From: Bryum argenteum
Lineage: Eukaryota; Streptophyta; Bryopsida; Bryales; Bryaceae
DNA length: 64,000 bases
Assembly: GCA_037043015.1 (NCBI GenBank)
Contig: CM073329.1
Location: forward strand, 14,338,648-14,402,647
Direction of reading: 5' to 3'
Made by a program: the position numbers and the translations under genes. Shown here in pieces: positions 32,861 to 45,575 of this stretch (the first letter of the stretch is position 1; every line of letters starts with the position of its first letter). Under the pieces are notes generated by a model that was not told where the DNA came from, ran no database searches, and was given only the letters and a program-made list of their open reading frames with translations.

Positions 32861-35800
32861 TGCCCACAACACTATAGTGGGGTCTTGGATTAAATAAACG
32901 TTTTTGGATAGACAAAAATGTTGATCTTATCCAAGCGTTGACCATAACGAAACAATGCCTCTTTGCATAATAAAGGGACAGGGATAGGGATCTTAACGAG
33001 GTTGATCTTATCCACGTACCAATGTAAGTATAATTTTTACTATAGTCAATGACCTATTTGATGTCGTAGAAATCTCAAAAATATAAAATAAAAATAGAAA
33101 AAAAGAATGTCCGATTCCTAAAGGACTATGAGAATCATTTTATAACATGCAACTCCTATAGAACTAATGGTTCATCACGCAAAGCCCCCTTTTTTTTACA
33201 CAACTGTACACGGTAGCAAAAGAGCTGAAAAATCATTTCATGCTGCAAAATGGTACAAAACAGTTATAATATTATTTTAAAAAGATCAGTTGTATGTAAC
33301 TATGTATAATGAATGTTCTTATACGGGTACATGAATGTGATCATACCAAGTACCAATACAAGAATGTATAGTTCTTATCCACGTGAGTAAATTGTCAACG
33401 TAATAACTTCTCTGGCTGGGTTTTTATAATTTCAAATGCTGTGGTGTTCCCATTTCCCAATGATAAAATCTAGGGCAAGGGCTAAATCTTTGTGTGGGCA
33501 TTTAGTGAAAACATAAAAACTTAGACTGAACGAGTGCAGACCCTATTTAATTTTCAGGGTCCAAAAGAAAGAGACTTCAATTTCTGGCAGAAATTAAATA
33601 TTTTCATCCTCGGATTCCCAACGAGCATATCACAACGAGCACCAGCTGGTTAATCTCAGGATTTAACTTTAACTAGAGACACCTAAACCGTCACTTTGAG
33701 TATTTTTAGATTATACTATATTTAAAATGATAAAAATGTTGTTTTTGGGTGATAATTACTAGGGAATGGGTACAAATGCAGAGTAACATAGAGTATCACC
33801 TTTCCAATATTAAAAAAAAACACATTTTACCAAGTAAATATATCTAGTGGTAAATGAGACCATCTCACTATGTAACAGGGTAAAGGTGATGTGGACCTCT
33901 CAAAAATTTAACATGAAAAATCATTTCTTGTACGACCCTTGACTTTTTAGAGGTGACAAATTCCTTGATGTTCTAGAAATGTTCTTATGGTAATTCTCAG
34001 CTACTTACGTGCTTAGCTGCAGGCTTTGGAAACACTGGCCTGACTTCAAGTGCTTGAGAACGTTCTAAGAAACAATTTCAGGCACTGGAAGTCAAGTGAT
34101 GTCCCATTCACATTGTGTGGGAATTGAAGCATGTGAATTATCTTACAAAGTCTGTCATACTTCTATATGTCTTGGTTCATTCATGTGTGGATATGTTTGT
34201 CAGGAGCTGTTGGTAAGATTCAAATGTTCCAGCTCCTCTTTGTTCAAATTTTATTACGTTGTCTACGTTTCACAATGTTGGAGTTTTAAGTTATTAAGTT
34301 AAAGAATGCAGTATCATGTAAAAGAAAAAGAACTTCAGACCTATTTGTTGATTGACTATTGATTGAATTGTACCATTAAAATCTGAAAATCTCACTTTTG
34401 ATTTCATAAAAAAGAAAAATACTAGGGATAATCAGGGGTAACGATCGGAGTACTCACGTGTCATTTTCCAGAAAAGACAATCAGAAAATGGGTTACCATA
34501 TTTGCCTGGCCTTCATAAGAGTCAATTGTGGAAAATTAGATATTAGGGCATAAGGTACAGTAATAAGTTAGTCAATGACAGGGCAGGGGGGAGCCTTTGT
34601 GGTGCCAAATGATCAGTGTAGCTGACACAATCCACTATAATTCACTGACGCTAAACTGGCGATGATTGCTACCATGCACACCTTTTGTACTTCACAATAT
34701 GCTCACGGCCACCATGGACGACCTCATTCAGTTGACTCCCATGTAACTTACATCGACATGTGCCCTATGCTTCGTTCCTACGTAATCTCATGTTACCATG
34801 CAACTCATCTAGACTTTCTTTTCCTTATTATTTAATACGGACTCTGCAAAAGACTGTGAATCAATCTTTTTGGGAGTACGGGTCACTAGTGCTTTACTAT
34901 ATGAGTCTGCTTCTCGTGTGGCTTTATGTCATACACTGCCATGCTATGTGAAGCAGATTATATCAAGTCTGCCTTGTGCTTATTGGAATCGGAACTATCT
35001 GTTATTTTTCGAAGTAGTTGGAAAAAATTTACGTATTATTTAAATCTTTGATCTCAAGGCAAATGCAATGCACATAAATTGAAGAAATTGTGATGTAGGC
35101 ACGATGATTAACTGACAGGGATTTGACATGTGTTTGTAGGGAACAATCTAAATTTGTGGGTAAGTTGAGGGAGCTTACAGGTTCAAAGATATTTTTGGAC
35201 GGTTCATCCTCTTCTTGATAATCTTTGTATGTCGATCCTCGGTATCCTACAAGAAATTGAAGATTATTGTTATCTTCTAATATTTAAAAATATAAGAAAA
35301 TTGTGCTATACCAAAGAACTGTACGAAGTCACTACTGAAATATTCTTGTCAACTCGATGTGTTTGATATTGCCCAGAGTTTAACATATTGCTTAATCCAC
35401 TTGATTCTATGTAATCATCAAGGTTATACAGAAATTAGCTTCTGATATCAATTCTCAGTTGTTTCGTTACCCAGACGGCTGAGTGAAGCTCCGATTTGTC
35501 GTCATTGCATCGTTGTGACTTCTGCCATAAACGCTTGGAATCTCATAAGGATTTTGCCCCTCCTGTTGTTCTGTTTGGATTTTGCCCCTCCTGAGACAAC
35601 ATTTGAGCACTTAAACCAAGTTAGAGCAGGTATATACTGTAACAGTAGTTAAAACATTTAGTGTTTGACACTTCTAAGACGTATGGTACTGAGTCTAGTA
35701 AAACCTTGGGTAGTAGAATAATCTTTTCTGCATTTAAGAAACTCAGTATTGAAGTCAAAGTAGTGAAATTTTGAGAACATGTAATTAATCATTTACTTTT

Positions 35801-36815
35801 TTCCCCTCCAAATTTTCGACATGTAGGCGGCCACATCATTTATGTGTTGACTAACCCTTGACTCCATCGTAAACCCCTCGGATCCAATTTTCAAGTCTTC
35901 AGCTATAAACTTGCATCATTGATTTCATAATTTCTTGCACATGGACCTGAACCCTACTGTAAAACTGTCCTTAACTTAAGCTTTCTCCTCTTCAAATTCA
36001 CAACAGTCATAACTCTCTCTCTGGAATCACATCTCTGCTCTTGACTTCGGCAGACCCCCTACATTCCAGAAAATCTCTGTGTACGTGTAAACATCAAGCC
36101 TTTGGAACCTTGGTGTGTAAAGGCGACAGAGAGAGAGAGAGATTTCTGCATGATCGTAGCTGGTGAATGAAGTTTTGTTTGCATTCAAGTTTAGGAGACT
36201 GAGCTGGACTTGTATGTACCTGTTGTTGCTGAGCAGTGTGCTTTGAGGTGATTGCTGCGATGGTGAAACAGGACTTGGTTATGGGCGAAGCTTGTAGCTG
36301 ATGATATTGATAGCTTTTAGTAGAAGCTGTTGGTAGTTTACAGTAAAAGGTACTGATTGAGCGAGAGGTAGTATGGAGTTTTGTGGCACTTACAGACAGT
36401 CGGGGCACTGTCGCTTCTCTACCAAAGCGCAGCTTTTTAACAGTCGATTTGACAATCGAGATTTAGTTTCTCTCGAACGTAAGCAAGCTCCTTTTGTTGT
36501 GTGATCAAGAACTCATTTTTTAATAGAAGCTTGCTGAAGGCCCCTCCGCTGCTTTTGAAGACACACTAGTCATATATCTCGCACTTTAGTTACAAGCGTT
36601 AAGACATTAGACTAGTACCACGAAGAGGATACTCATTCCGACGCTTTTAGCCCATGTGTACGAGTGTGCTCTCATCGGAAGAAGTATTACAAGTCTAGAC
36701 CCAATCTTCAGCATTGCAGGCTACACGGATCACTATACACATAAGGAAAGGGAGTTATAATGGTAGGCTTTACAGGACAGGTGTTTTGCTTGCGGCCATC
36801 CAAGACAATTATCAA
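32861..36815. other. Long gene-poor stretch and remorin leader region
   Basis: About 4 kb with no supportable gene. A small duplication GGATTTTGCCCCTCCTG occurs near 35550 and 35577. The last kilobase (from about 36000, CT-rich then GAGAGA-rich) probably contains the remorin promoter and a 5' leader, possibly with a leader intron ending at TTGCAG just before 36717. Confidence 0.45.
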
Positions 36816-39800
36816 ATGAAGTATACCACGAAAGCTCAGCAGAGGATTGCTTTGGGAGGGCAGTCCTCGGCGCAAGACAGCATGCCTATGTCTTCTGCGG
36901 ACGATCACAGCGGGTCAGAAATCTCTCGGCTAAATATTCTCACGAGAGTAGCTACGCATAGTACTTGTGCAGTGAACAGGTGTGACGACGTAATGGGAGC
37001 TTCTGCAGTTCAAAGCCCCCAGGTCGGGCTAGTAAATACTTTGGAAAATCCTGGGACTCCAGTGCGTTTCTTACCAGGTTGGCAATCTCAGCTGGGAAGT
37101 CCTGCGGGAAGCCATATTAGTTTCGGAAGCCCTGGATTAGAGAAAGGGGTTGGAGCATATAGTCCTGCAAGCTTGGCGGATCAAAGTAGCAAAGGGATCC
37201 CATTTCAGTATAGGTTTCTTTCTGGCCCTCACCATGGCGGCATTCACACCCGGCCTCCGCCTTCGAAGTGGGACGATGCAGAGAAATGGATCGCTAGTCC
37301 TGGTCATCACGAGTCTCCTGTTCAACCTCCGGTTCAACGACCTCCGCAGTCTCTTCCATCAGGTCTGCAAGTGAGCGTTGTCTCTTCTTACTTCTTCCCA
37401 TTGGATATCGTTGAAGAGCTTATTCCATTTTTCGCACGGTTGCAACATTTTTCTTATTTAACAGCAGAATTATGATTATGATAACTTGATGCCTGCTGTG
37501 ATAGGTAAAAGGCATTCAATTAGCGGGCAATCCACCCAGCTCAATTCTGGAGGAGGTAGTCCTGACTTCTCGACTCAGCATCCGATTGTGAAGCGAATTT
37601 CCACGCCATTGTCTTCCACTATTGAGGAGATGACAGGAAGCTTGGAATGCGTTAATCGTAGCGCATCATCGAAGCAGTGCTCAAAAGCTCTTACGTTTGG
37701 TGAAATGTCCAAAAAAATCTTTGATCTTTCTTGCTCCAACACATCTCCGACAGCGGCAGAGAAGTTCACCGGAAACGCTGGTCAACGAAACCATCAGGGG
37801 ACTGACCGTATAGCAGTCACGCATCTCGATGTAAGACATGAATCACGGTGCCAGGTGCCAGAAGCTCCAACAAGGGAGTGCGCAGTCCCCGAATCGCTTG
37901 AGGATGATAACTCGAAGATTACAATAAATGGAACATGTTTAGGTATGTTGGCACCTTTTACCCTTCTGCAAAAGTTTATCGTTTCGTACTTATTTGTCTC
38001 CACTCACATTGGTTTCTTCATATCGTGTTCAGCACTCTGTTTCGTTTTTATGCATCATAAGACTCAACAAAAGTTTCTGATAAAATCGTCATACTGGCTG
38101 GTCAGAAAAGTTAACGGACACAGAGGTTCTAAAGCATTCAGTAACGGTATTAACGAAAGAGATTGGTTCACACCAAGTGCCATCAACATGCCCTCCCCAT
38201 CTCCCTCCACCGTCGGAGAATAGCTGGAGGTTCGGGAGACGCAAGCCTCCATCTGATGCTACAAACAAGTCAAGCTGTACAGCTTCAGCAATTGTTGCTT
38301 CGCCTGTACGACACAACACCCCTGCTGCTCAGTCTGGCAGGCGGCCAGCTTCACTCGGATCGTTCGCTAAAGCAGGTTTTCTAGAACTCCAGACCTGGCA
38401 TCTGGCGAAATTAGAACTAAGCAAGCTACCATGTGAAGACAGAAGCTCGGCCTGGACAACTCGAGAGGAAGAAGACATGGAGTGCTCCGTTAGCTTGAGA
38501 GATTCAGGTGTTTTAGAGAAAGGATGCGAGGATGACGAGACAACAACAAAAGTGGATGGCACGCAGACAAAGCGCAATGGAAGGTAAGTGCTTGTTATTT
38601 ATGTGAGTCACTACCAATTGTTACCTTCCAAGAGCATTCTAAGACTAATGTCGAACTACTTGACCAGATGTGACAAGCAGGCGGCCAGAATCAGTCAGTG
38701 GGAAGAGATGCAAATTTCCAAAGCCGAAGCTGAAATGCAGAAGTTAGAGGTTAGTGATGTCTACCAGATCCTCCCCTTTCCACAAGCGAATATCGCTGCA
38801 CATTCACACAATCTATCAGAGTCAATCATGCAAAATTCAAAGAATGCATCCGCAAAAAGTATACAATTCTTCTTATATCCAAGAATTGCAATTCTTTCGG
38901 CTCGCTTTCAAGGAACTTATGTTCTTAAGCTGTTACCACACGTTGAAAGACTAAAATACGTCCCGACACTGCGCTTTATATTGCCAATTCATAAGTTTCC
39001 TGTGTCTAAAGGCTGACTGTGGACCTTAAAACTTTGAGAGAACAATTGATCTTCGTGTTTTCTTAGAATTAGGAAGCTCTACTTCTCCATTTTCTTTTCG
39101 AGAAACTCTGTGTTTAAGCTGTAAGGTGTTAGCTGTAAACTCTGTGTTTCAACATCGAAAGAGCATAAGATACTCCGCTTTATATCGCTGTTTCATTGGC
39201 ATCTGTTTCTAAAAGACCGGTGCTGAACTTCAACAATAATGATAAATACGAATTATGAAAAGAACTCTTACTTTCAAAGTCTCTTTCGAATATCTTTGTC
39301 CACAAGCTGTAAGCAAACATGAAAAGTTTAACATGAATTCAGAGGTTGCGCTATCTGATGCCATTTCTGACATTTCTGTTTCTAAAGACTGACTCTGTCC
39401 TTAACATTGTGACGAACATAATGTATACAAAATTTCAGAGCAAGAGAAGTTCAATCGATGTAGCATGCTCGAAATTTTGCTCGAGATTGAAAGACATTCA
39501 GACGTTGCGCTTCTTGATGACATTTTTCATTTCTGTTTCTAAAGACTGACTCTGTCCTTGACATAATGACGAACATTGTGTTCACAGAAATTCAAAGCAT
39601 GAAAAATATAATCGATGTAACATGCTCAGGTTTTGAATTGTGCTATCCCTTGAGTGACAGATGAAAATTGAGAAGATGCGGACGCAAGCGCTTGAGAAGA
39701 TGACAAACAGGATAGCGTTAGCGAGGAAGAAAGCGAAAGAGATGCGAGCTACAACGCATAAAGATCAAGCTGCCAAAATCGTGCAACACGACGACGTCGT

Positions 39801-39849
39801 CTCTCCGACTTTCAAGTCCTCCTCCTTCACCTGCTGTTTCAAAGCATAG
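36816..39849 (+). CDS. Remorin family protein with long N-terminal region
   Basis: A plasma-membrane-associated plant protein of the large remorin subgroup (compare Arabidopsis At2g02170). Exons: 36816-37362, 37505-37942, 38124 (or 38142)-38583, 38668-38749 and 39661-39849, in frame, for about 571 aa. The N-terminal part is Ser/Pro-rich with the subgroup mark SKWDDAEKWIASP. Exon 3 carries LAKLELSKLPCEDRSSAWTT then REEED. Exons 4-5 encode the coiled-coil Remorin_C domain: QWEEMQISKAEAEMQKLE, then MKIEKMRTQALEKM. The last residues, SFTCCFKA, offer cysteines for membrane anchoring by S-acylation. The domain is divergent and short compared with angiosperm remorins. The start codon is tentative because the frame is open upstream to 36699 and an upstream exon is possible; the exon 3 acceptor is also ambiguous. 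Confidence 0.82.
38960..39600. repeat. Degenerate tandem repeats inside remorin intron 4
   Basis: About four units at roughly 180-bp spacing share TTGCGCT, then CATTTCTGTTTCTAAAGACT and GACTCTGTCCTT. Blocks lie near 38970, 39175, 39345 and 39510, the last two nearly identical. Confidence 0.75.
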
Positions 39850-39886
39850 TTTAAGCTTTCTTCAGCGGTAGAGATGGTTGATTTTG

Positions 39887-40053
39887 TAGTGAGTTACTAG
39901 TCCCTTACTTGCGGGTAGTGAGTTACTAGTCCCTTACTTGCTGGTAGTGAGTTACTAGTCCCTTACTTGCTATTAGTGAGTTACTAGTCCCTTACTTGCT
40001 AGTAGTGAGTTACTAGTCACTTACTTGCTGGTAGTAAGTTATTAGTCCATCCT
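39887..40053. repeat. 29-bp minisatellite downstream of remorin
   Basis: Five complete units and one partial of TAGTGAGTTACTAGTCCCTT with ACTTGC and three variable bases. It begins 37 bp after the remorin stop, so it probably lies in the 3' UTR. The ACTAGT core is self-complementary. Confidence 0.92.
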
Positions 40054-41352
40054 TCCTTGTAAATGGTAGTTAGGTTGAGAAAAGTTTTGAAATAGGAGTA
40101 GCTTGCCAGATGTTAGCGATAATTTGTGGGATGTGAATCATGAGTATTGCAATTAAATGTTTGGTTCAAGGTATGTCAATTTCGAAACTGAAGGTATATG
40201 AGTTAATATGGTAATGTGTCATACATATGAATGAAATGATTTATATTTAGATTCATTTCAGCATGTTATGTCAAGCAACGACAGTGTTGATATGTGAGAA
40301 TGAAAACCCTTCTTTGTTTGAAAAAATTGTTAGAATACCTATTTTGGTAACAAAACCTGAACAATTTAAATTCAAATTTGTGTTTCTGATAGGTGGAAAT
40401 TGCTAAGGTTGGCTTGCTAGGAATGGCGGTGTCAATCAATTTCATTCTCCTTTTAATGTTGTAAGATATGAAAATGAAGCTTGTAACATTACTGACTCCT
40501 TCAAACTTGTGTACGGGTTAACTATCTGTTTTGAAATCATTACACTTTCAAAGGTGGGTCAACGGACTTCCTATTCAAAGCAACCCCATAGTGTTATGAT
40601 GTCCTTTTTCTTCTTTCAAGAGTGGAAGAACACACCTAGAGGAATCCAACCACTCAAGTCTGAAGATGATCTCCATGAGTACATACTACATAGAAACGTC
40701 AAGAATAACCCTAAAATGTACTTGCATTGGAGCCATTTTAGGCACCGAACCGTAGTCCAGTAGAAAGATATTTTCAGGTGACGAAAAATTCGGATTTTTA
40801 AAAATTTATCTAAAAAATCAAAATAAAACTTCTTTGCTGAATTCAAAAACACAAAAATAATCAATTATTCAGCACATGCCGGGATGGTAGTGATGGAATT
40901 GGATACACTGACATCATTTAAAAGTGATGATAAATTCATCTGTCAGAGGAGCAAGTGACTGTGCAACCTCTAGTAGGACACCTACCATGACCCAATCCAA
41001 CTGAAATCACTCACACGCCAGACCAGCCCTGCTTCCTTTTCTACAATTATGACCGACATGGGTCCCTGCTCACTCCAAAAACTGAAACTGGACCTCTGAT
41101 AACTCCTTTGTTTATTTTTAAATATTTGTTTCTGCCCCCCCCCTCTCAAGCCTGGAAAACCAAAATTTGCCTTTGAAATTCATTAATTATAATTAACTCT
41201 GCAAAAAAATTCCACATATACCATGTAGTATGGAGAACACCCAATAAAAAATTGTAGGCAGAAACATTAATTTCAACCTCTTCACCTAGGCTACTCAAAT
41301 AGTAAACAATCATATAAATATTTAAGAATCTTTAGGGGTTTAACTCAACAAT
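40054..41352. other. Intergenic stretch
   Basis: No gene recognised. At about 41328-41343 the sequence AATCTTTAGGGGTTTAA resembles the right end of the TTAA-type element at 27024-27600, followed directly by a truncated SINE. Its left end was not found. Confidence 0.45.
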
Positions 41353-41484
41353 AAAGCTAGTAACTAGCATAGTGTTACTTGCAAGGGATGTTACTGGATT
41401 TATGTGACCTCCAGGCACATACATCCAAAGATAGGTAAAATATTACTCTATTCATACCGACCTCGAGAATGGTTTCAAATTCTT
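41353..41484 (+). mobile_element. tRNA-derived SINE, copy 4 (5'-truncated)
   Basis: Only the 3' half remains: AGCTAGTAACTAGCATAGTG, TATGTGACCTCCAGGCACAT, then CTCTATTCATACCGACCTC, each matching the same order in copies 1 and 5. Confidence 0.75.
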
Positions 41485-41500
41485 GGTCGTCTAATTAGTA

Positions 41501-41649
41501 CTCCCTTTATCCCATTGTAATTGTTCAGTAGGTTCTCTTAAATCTACCTCCTTGTATCCCATTCTAATTGTCCATTAGGTTCTCTCCAATCTACCTCTAG
41601 AGGTAGATTGGAGAGAACCTAATGGACAATTAGAATGGGACAGAGGAAG
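41501..41649. mobile_element. Stowaway-like MITE with a duplicated left half
   Basis: A 149-bp element flanked by TA (41499-41500 and 41650-41651). Termini are CTCCCTTTATCCCATTGTAA and, as the complement of the right end, CTTCCTCTGTCCCATTCTAA, matching the CTCCCTCCGTCCC-type ends of plant Stowaway elements. The left arm is present twice in tandem (41501 and about 41552), the inner one forming a perfect 48-bp hairpin arm centred on TCTAGA at 41595-41600. Confidence 0.9.
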
Positions 41650-41965
41650 TACCATTCACACTACAAGAGAAAAGTCAGTGGGCTTGTCACAATCACTCAC
41701 TCGCACTTTTGGCGCCACTGTTGTCCGAACGTCCTTTCAAATTCATCAACTGCATCTTGTTCATCGCGCCTCACTTCAATCGATTAGGGTTCACTTTCTT
41801 AACAATTTCCGCAACCAAATTCTCGCTTCTCTTCTTCCCTGACTCACATTTCACTTTCTAAGTCGATCTCTCAAAACGAGCCCGAAGCCGGTGATCTCCG
41901 AGAGAGTGAGCTGTAATGGTGGAATAGAGCTTAAAAAGGATCTTGTTTGTGTTTTGGGAGGAGAG

Positions 41966-44900
41966 ATGGAATTTAGTGACACGTACAAGCACTCGGGGCA
42001 TTGCGTGTTCTCTCCCGATGCGCGCTTTCTGGCAGTGACCGTGGACTATCGCCTTGTCATTCGAGATGTTGTAACTCTTAAGGTTCGCTTCTTAAGGCTC
42101 AATTTGAGATGGTTGTTTGTTATAACGAAATTAGGCGACGATGCGCGTGAGTCATAAAATGAACAAAGGTGTTCTGCATTGAGAAATGTGTTGGAGTAAA
42201 GTTTGTCACTTCCTGGAGCTGTTCTTGAAGTTGTTATCCTTGCGGTTTATATCTTGTTATCGTAGCTGTTCACAAACTGTTGAAAGATTTATTCTTGCTT
42301 TGATATTTTCTGTGCTGAAGGATGTAAGCAATTCGTACTGCGATTGTAGAGAGCTGCAAAATCATGTGAAGATTAGGAGGTTGAATTGCTTAGCTAAGTT
42401 AGGTCCTGGTATTGGAAGGCCAAGGGAGAATCAAATGGTAAGAGTAGACGAGGTCAGGTCGTAATGGGAATGCGTGCATGCAGGTGGTTCAGCTGTACTC
42501 GTGTCTTGACAAAATCAGCCATGTGGAATGGGCGCCCGATTCAGAGTACATTCTGTGCGGGCTCTTCAAGAAAGCCATGGTGCAGGTATGGTCTGTCTCA
42601 CAGCCCGAGTGGACGTGCAAGATTGATGATGGAGCTGCTGGAATTTGCCATGCCAGGTAGAATCTTAATCCAAAGATTTTGCGTTACAATCAGGTTCAAC
42701 GCTTCAGTGCAAACACCATCATCGCCGTGTGTATTGATATAGAATTTCATGAAGCTCCATCTCAATCAGATCAACTAAGTTTCTTAATCTTAACTCTTTA
42801 AGTTCTGATGCAGCATTTTAATCCGGTATACGAACGAGGATGATAGCCAATAAAGTGTGCAGCTATGGACAACTGCGTAGCATTTCGCCAAACATGTGAT
42901 TAAGAAAGAACGTCGAGGATACTCTGAGTTCATATAATCCTCTTTTTGAGGTTAATGATAATGGTAGGCTGATATGTTACTAAGTTGATGTTGGTGTGGC
43001 GATAATTAGTGTGGGGAACCTTCGAGATGTTATTGTTAATGCATTCTCTTCTCTGGGCTTCAACAGGTGGAGTCCTGATAGTCGCCATATCCTCACCACC
43101 TCCGACTTCCAGCTTCGTCTGACCGTGTGGTCACTGGTCAGCACGGCTTGTGTGCATGTGCCGTGGCCCAAGCATGGTTCAAAAGCTGTGGCCTTCACGA
43201 AAGACGGCATGTTTGCTGCGATTGCAACAAGACGAGACTGCAAGGATTACATAAACATGTTGGCGTGTCGAGGGTGGGAAGCCATGGGAACCTTCAGTGC
43301 CGACACTGTGGATTTGGCAGATTTGGAATGGTCGCCCACTGATAGCAACATAGCAGTCTGGGATTCACCTCTTGATTATAAGGTACTACTCCTGAAATGT
43401 ACAGCTCCTCACGGATCGTATTCACAAATTGTGCGAGCGGCATTTGATGAATATGCAAGGGCAGTGGTATTTGACTTGTGTTTTTCTGACAGGTACTAGT
43501 ATACTCTCCAGATGGCCGTTGTTTATTCAGATACTCTGCCTACGATAATGCGTTGGGGTTGAAGACAGTTGCGTGGTCTCCATGCGGTCAGTTCCTAGGC
43601 TGTGGCAGTTACGATCAAGTTGTACGTGCGTTGAACCACCTCACATTCAAGCCAGTCGTTGAGTTCAGTCATCCTTTTGCAATGAAGGGAGTTTCGAATG
43701 CTGTTGTGTTCAAGGTGAGGAACCACTACTAGAGACAATGCAGTTGCTTAGAAACTCTGTAAATATTTCCATGTTTCAGTCGTCCTGTAAGCGAATCTTG
43801 AAAGATGACGGTGGATACCTGAAGCAGTGCTTTCACTAGGATCTTTTCATTTCTTTGAAACCTGCTATGTAGTCACGGACCATAAGCTTATAATCCATGC
43901 AGGAGATTGAGGAAGCCTGGCATGCTGACATGCAATCAATGTTCATGAACGGGAATGCTGGAGCTGGTGAAATGGCCATGATGCGAGGTGACTGTCCTGC
44001 CCAAATATTGATGTAATTTCTCAAAATGAATCCATGTCATTGCGTTGATTTGATGCAATTCTGAGCAATTCATTATGTTGTTCACCATTCGCGACTCTTG
44101 TCCTCATAGGTAAGAACTTGGAGCTGAAAACGAAGCCTTTACATGCTAACTGTGGCTCTTGGTATGTGAATAGATACGCCTAATGACAATCGAACAAGAG
44201 TGCGCTATAAGGTGGCAGAATTCCCCATAACCATTCCGTCACAGAAGCCTTTGCCTGATAAACCTAACCCAAAACAAGGCATAGGTAAACGACCCTGCAT
44301 CTCATTCTTTCTTTCCACATATTGGTGTATAACAGCTATTATTCGTTACATTTAGTTCATCTACCTACACGCACGTCTTTCTTTGTATCCTAACATCTTC
44401 AGAATGTATCAAATTCCTGAATAAGCTAGTTTTGTAGCGAATACAGCTAGTCGCAACAATGAGCCACCACACTGAGAGTATATATAACTGTGAGATCGTA
44501 TTCCATTTTATCATCAAACCTGTTGTTGGTCCAAGTAATGCTTGTATTGGTCCGTTGGAACTCCCTTTGATTGATGAACTAGGCATTGAAGTAGGGATTT
44601 GGCTAAGAGGGGTAAGTTGGTGGTCAGGTTTGATGGCATGGAGCGCAGACAGCCACTACATCTTCACACGGAACGACAACATGCCAACGGCGCTGTGGAT
44701 TTGGGACATCGCACGACTGGAGCTCGCAGCTCTGCTCATTCACAAGGACCCTATTCGAGCAGCTGCGTGGGACCCCATGTTTCCTCGTGTGGCCATCTGC
44801 ACCGGCACGCCGCAGCTCTACATGTGGACGCCCAGTGGTGCTGCTTGTGTCAACATCCCTCTGTCGCAGTTCGTTGTTTCAGATCTTAAGTGGAACCCCG

Positions 44901-45010
44901 ATGGCTCCTCCTTGGTCTTGAAAGACAAAGAAGCCTTTTGCTGCACGTTTGTTCCCATGCTGGCCGAGCTCGAGGTCGATGACGAACAGTTTAGTACGGG
45001 TAACCCATAA
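41966..45010 (+). CDS. WRAP73: WD-repeat protein WRAP73 (WDR8) orthologue
   Basis: A beta-propeller protein. Fungal and animal WRAP73/Wdr8 works with SSX2IP/Msd1 at microtubule-organising centres; the plant role is not established as far as I know. Exons: 41966-42082, 42484-42656, 43067-43382, 43493-43714, 43903-43987, 44174-44284 and 44610-45010, closing in frame at 474 aa, close to the animal protein. Family blocks in order include EFSDTYKHSGHCVFSPDARF, KISHVEWAPDSEYILCGL, ARWSPDSRHILTTSDFQLRL, LETVAWSP-like LKTVAWSPCGQFLGCGSYDQ, and TRNDNMPTALWIWDI in the last exon. The first ATG at 41891 is in frame, but the family begins at the second (41966). The gene looks intact and is convergent with the SRC2-like gene. 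Confidence 0.92.
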
Positions 45011-45575
45011 ACATGATCACTTTCTCATTGGTGCCCATCTGACCATGCCCGTTAATTGAGACATTCTGGAGTCTCATTTTCTGTGTTATATTTGAAGATG
45101 TCCACTCAAATGTGTACGCAATAACGAGCTCTTAAGATATATTAAAATGTGCCACTAGATAGGCTTTAGCATTTTAGTGCTATACGTTAATTTAACATTC
45201 TACAACCCATCTAACATGGGCCGAATGAGATCCTATTCTATCAAAAACATGTCACACCAGGAATCCAAGTTGGTACCTGACAACTACAGCAAGAATGTTA
45301 CAAAATTTGGCGATGGGCGATACTCGCTACATCTAATTCTGGATTGACCAGTCTTCAAGCTCTCTTACAGGATGTCTGAGTACCGACTCCTCTGAAGAAT
45401 GAATTGACAGGCCTTCAAGCTTGCCTAGATGGTGTCTGAATGCCGACTTCTATGGGAGCTGTGGAGGATAACGGTCGAATTTTACAGATGTACATGTGGT
45501 CGCTGTCTCGGCACGCACATAGCGCAGTGGGGTTGGAAATGATGAGTGTCAAGAGCCAGCTCTGTGGACCCTCAA
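45011..45575. other. Intergenic stretch between convergent genes
   Basis: Contains the 3' UTRs of WRAP73 and the SRC2-like gene, and at 45344-45455 a two-copy tandem repeat of about 60 bp with core CTTCAAGC, GATG and GTCTGA. No other feature. Confidence 0.5.

Noticed and set aside
39887..40053. CRISPR-like array of 29-bp repeats
   Set aside because: Units are directly adjacent with no spacers, in a plant genome, so it is a minisatellite.
40509..40763. 84-residue frame ending LHWSHFRHRTVVQ
   Set aside because: No recognised similarity and no splice partner; kept as unassigned non-coding sequence.
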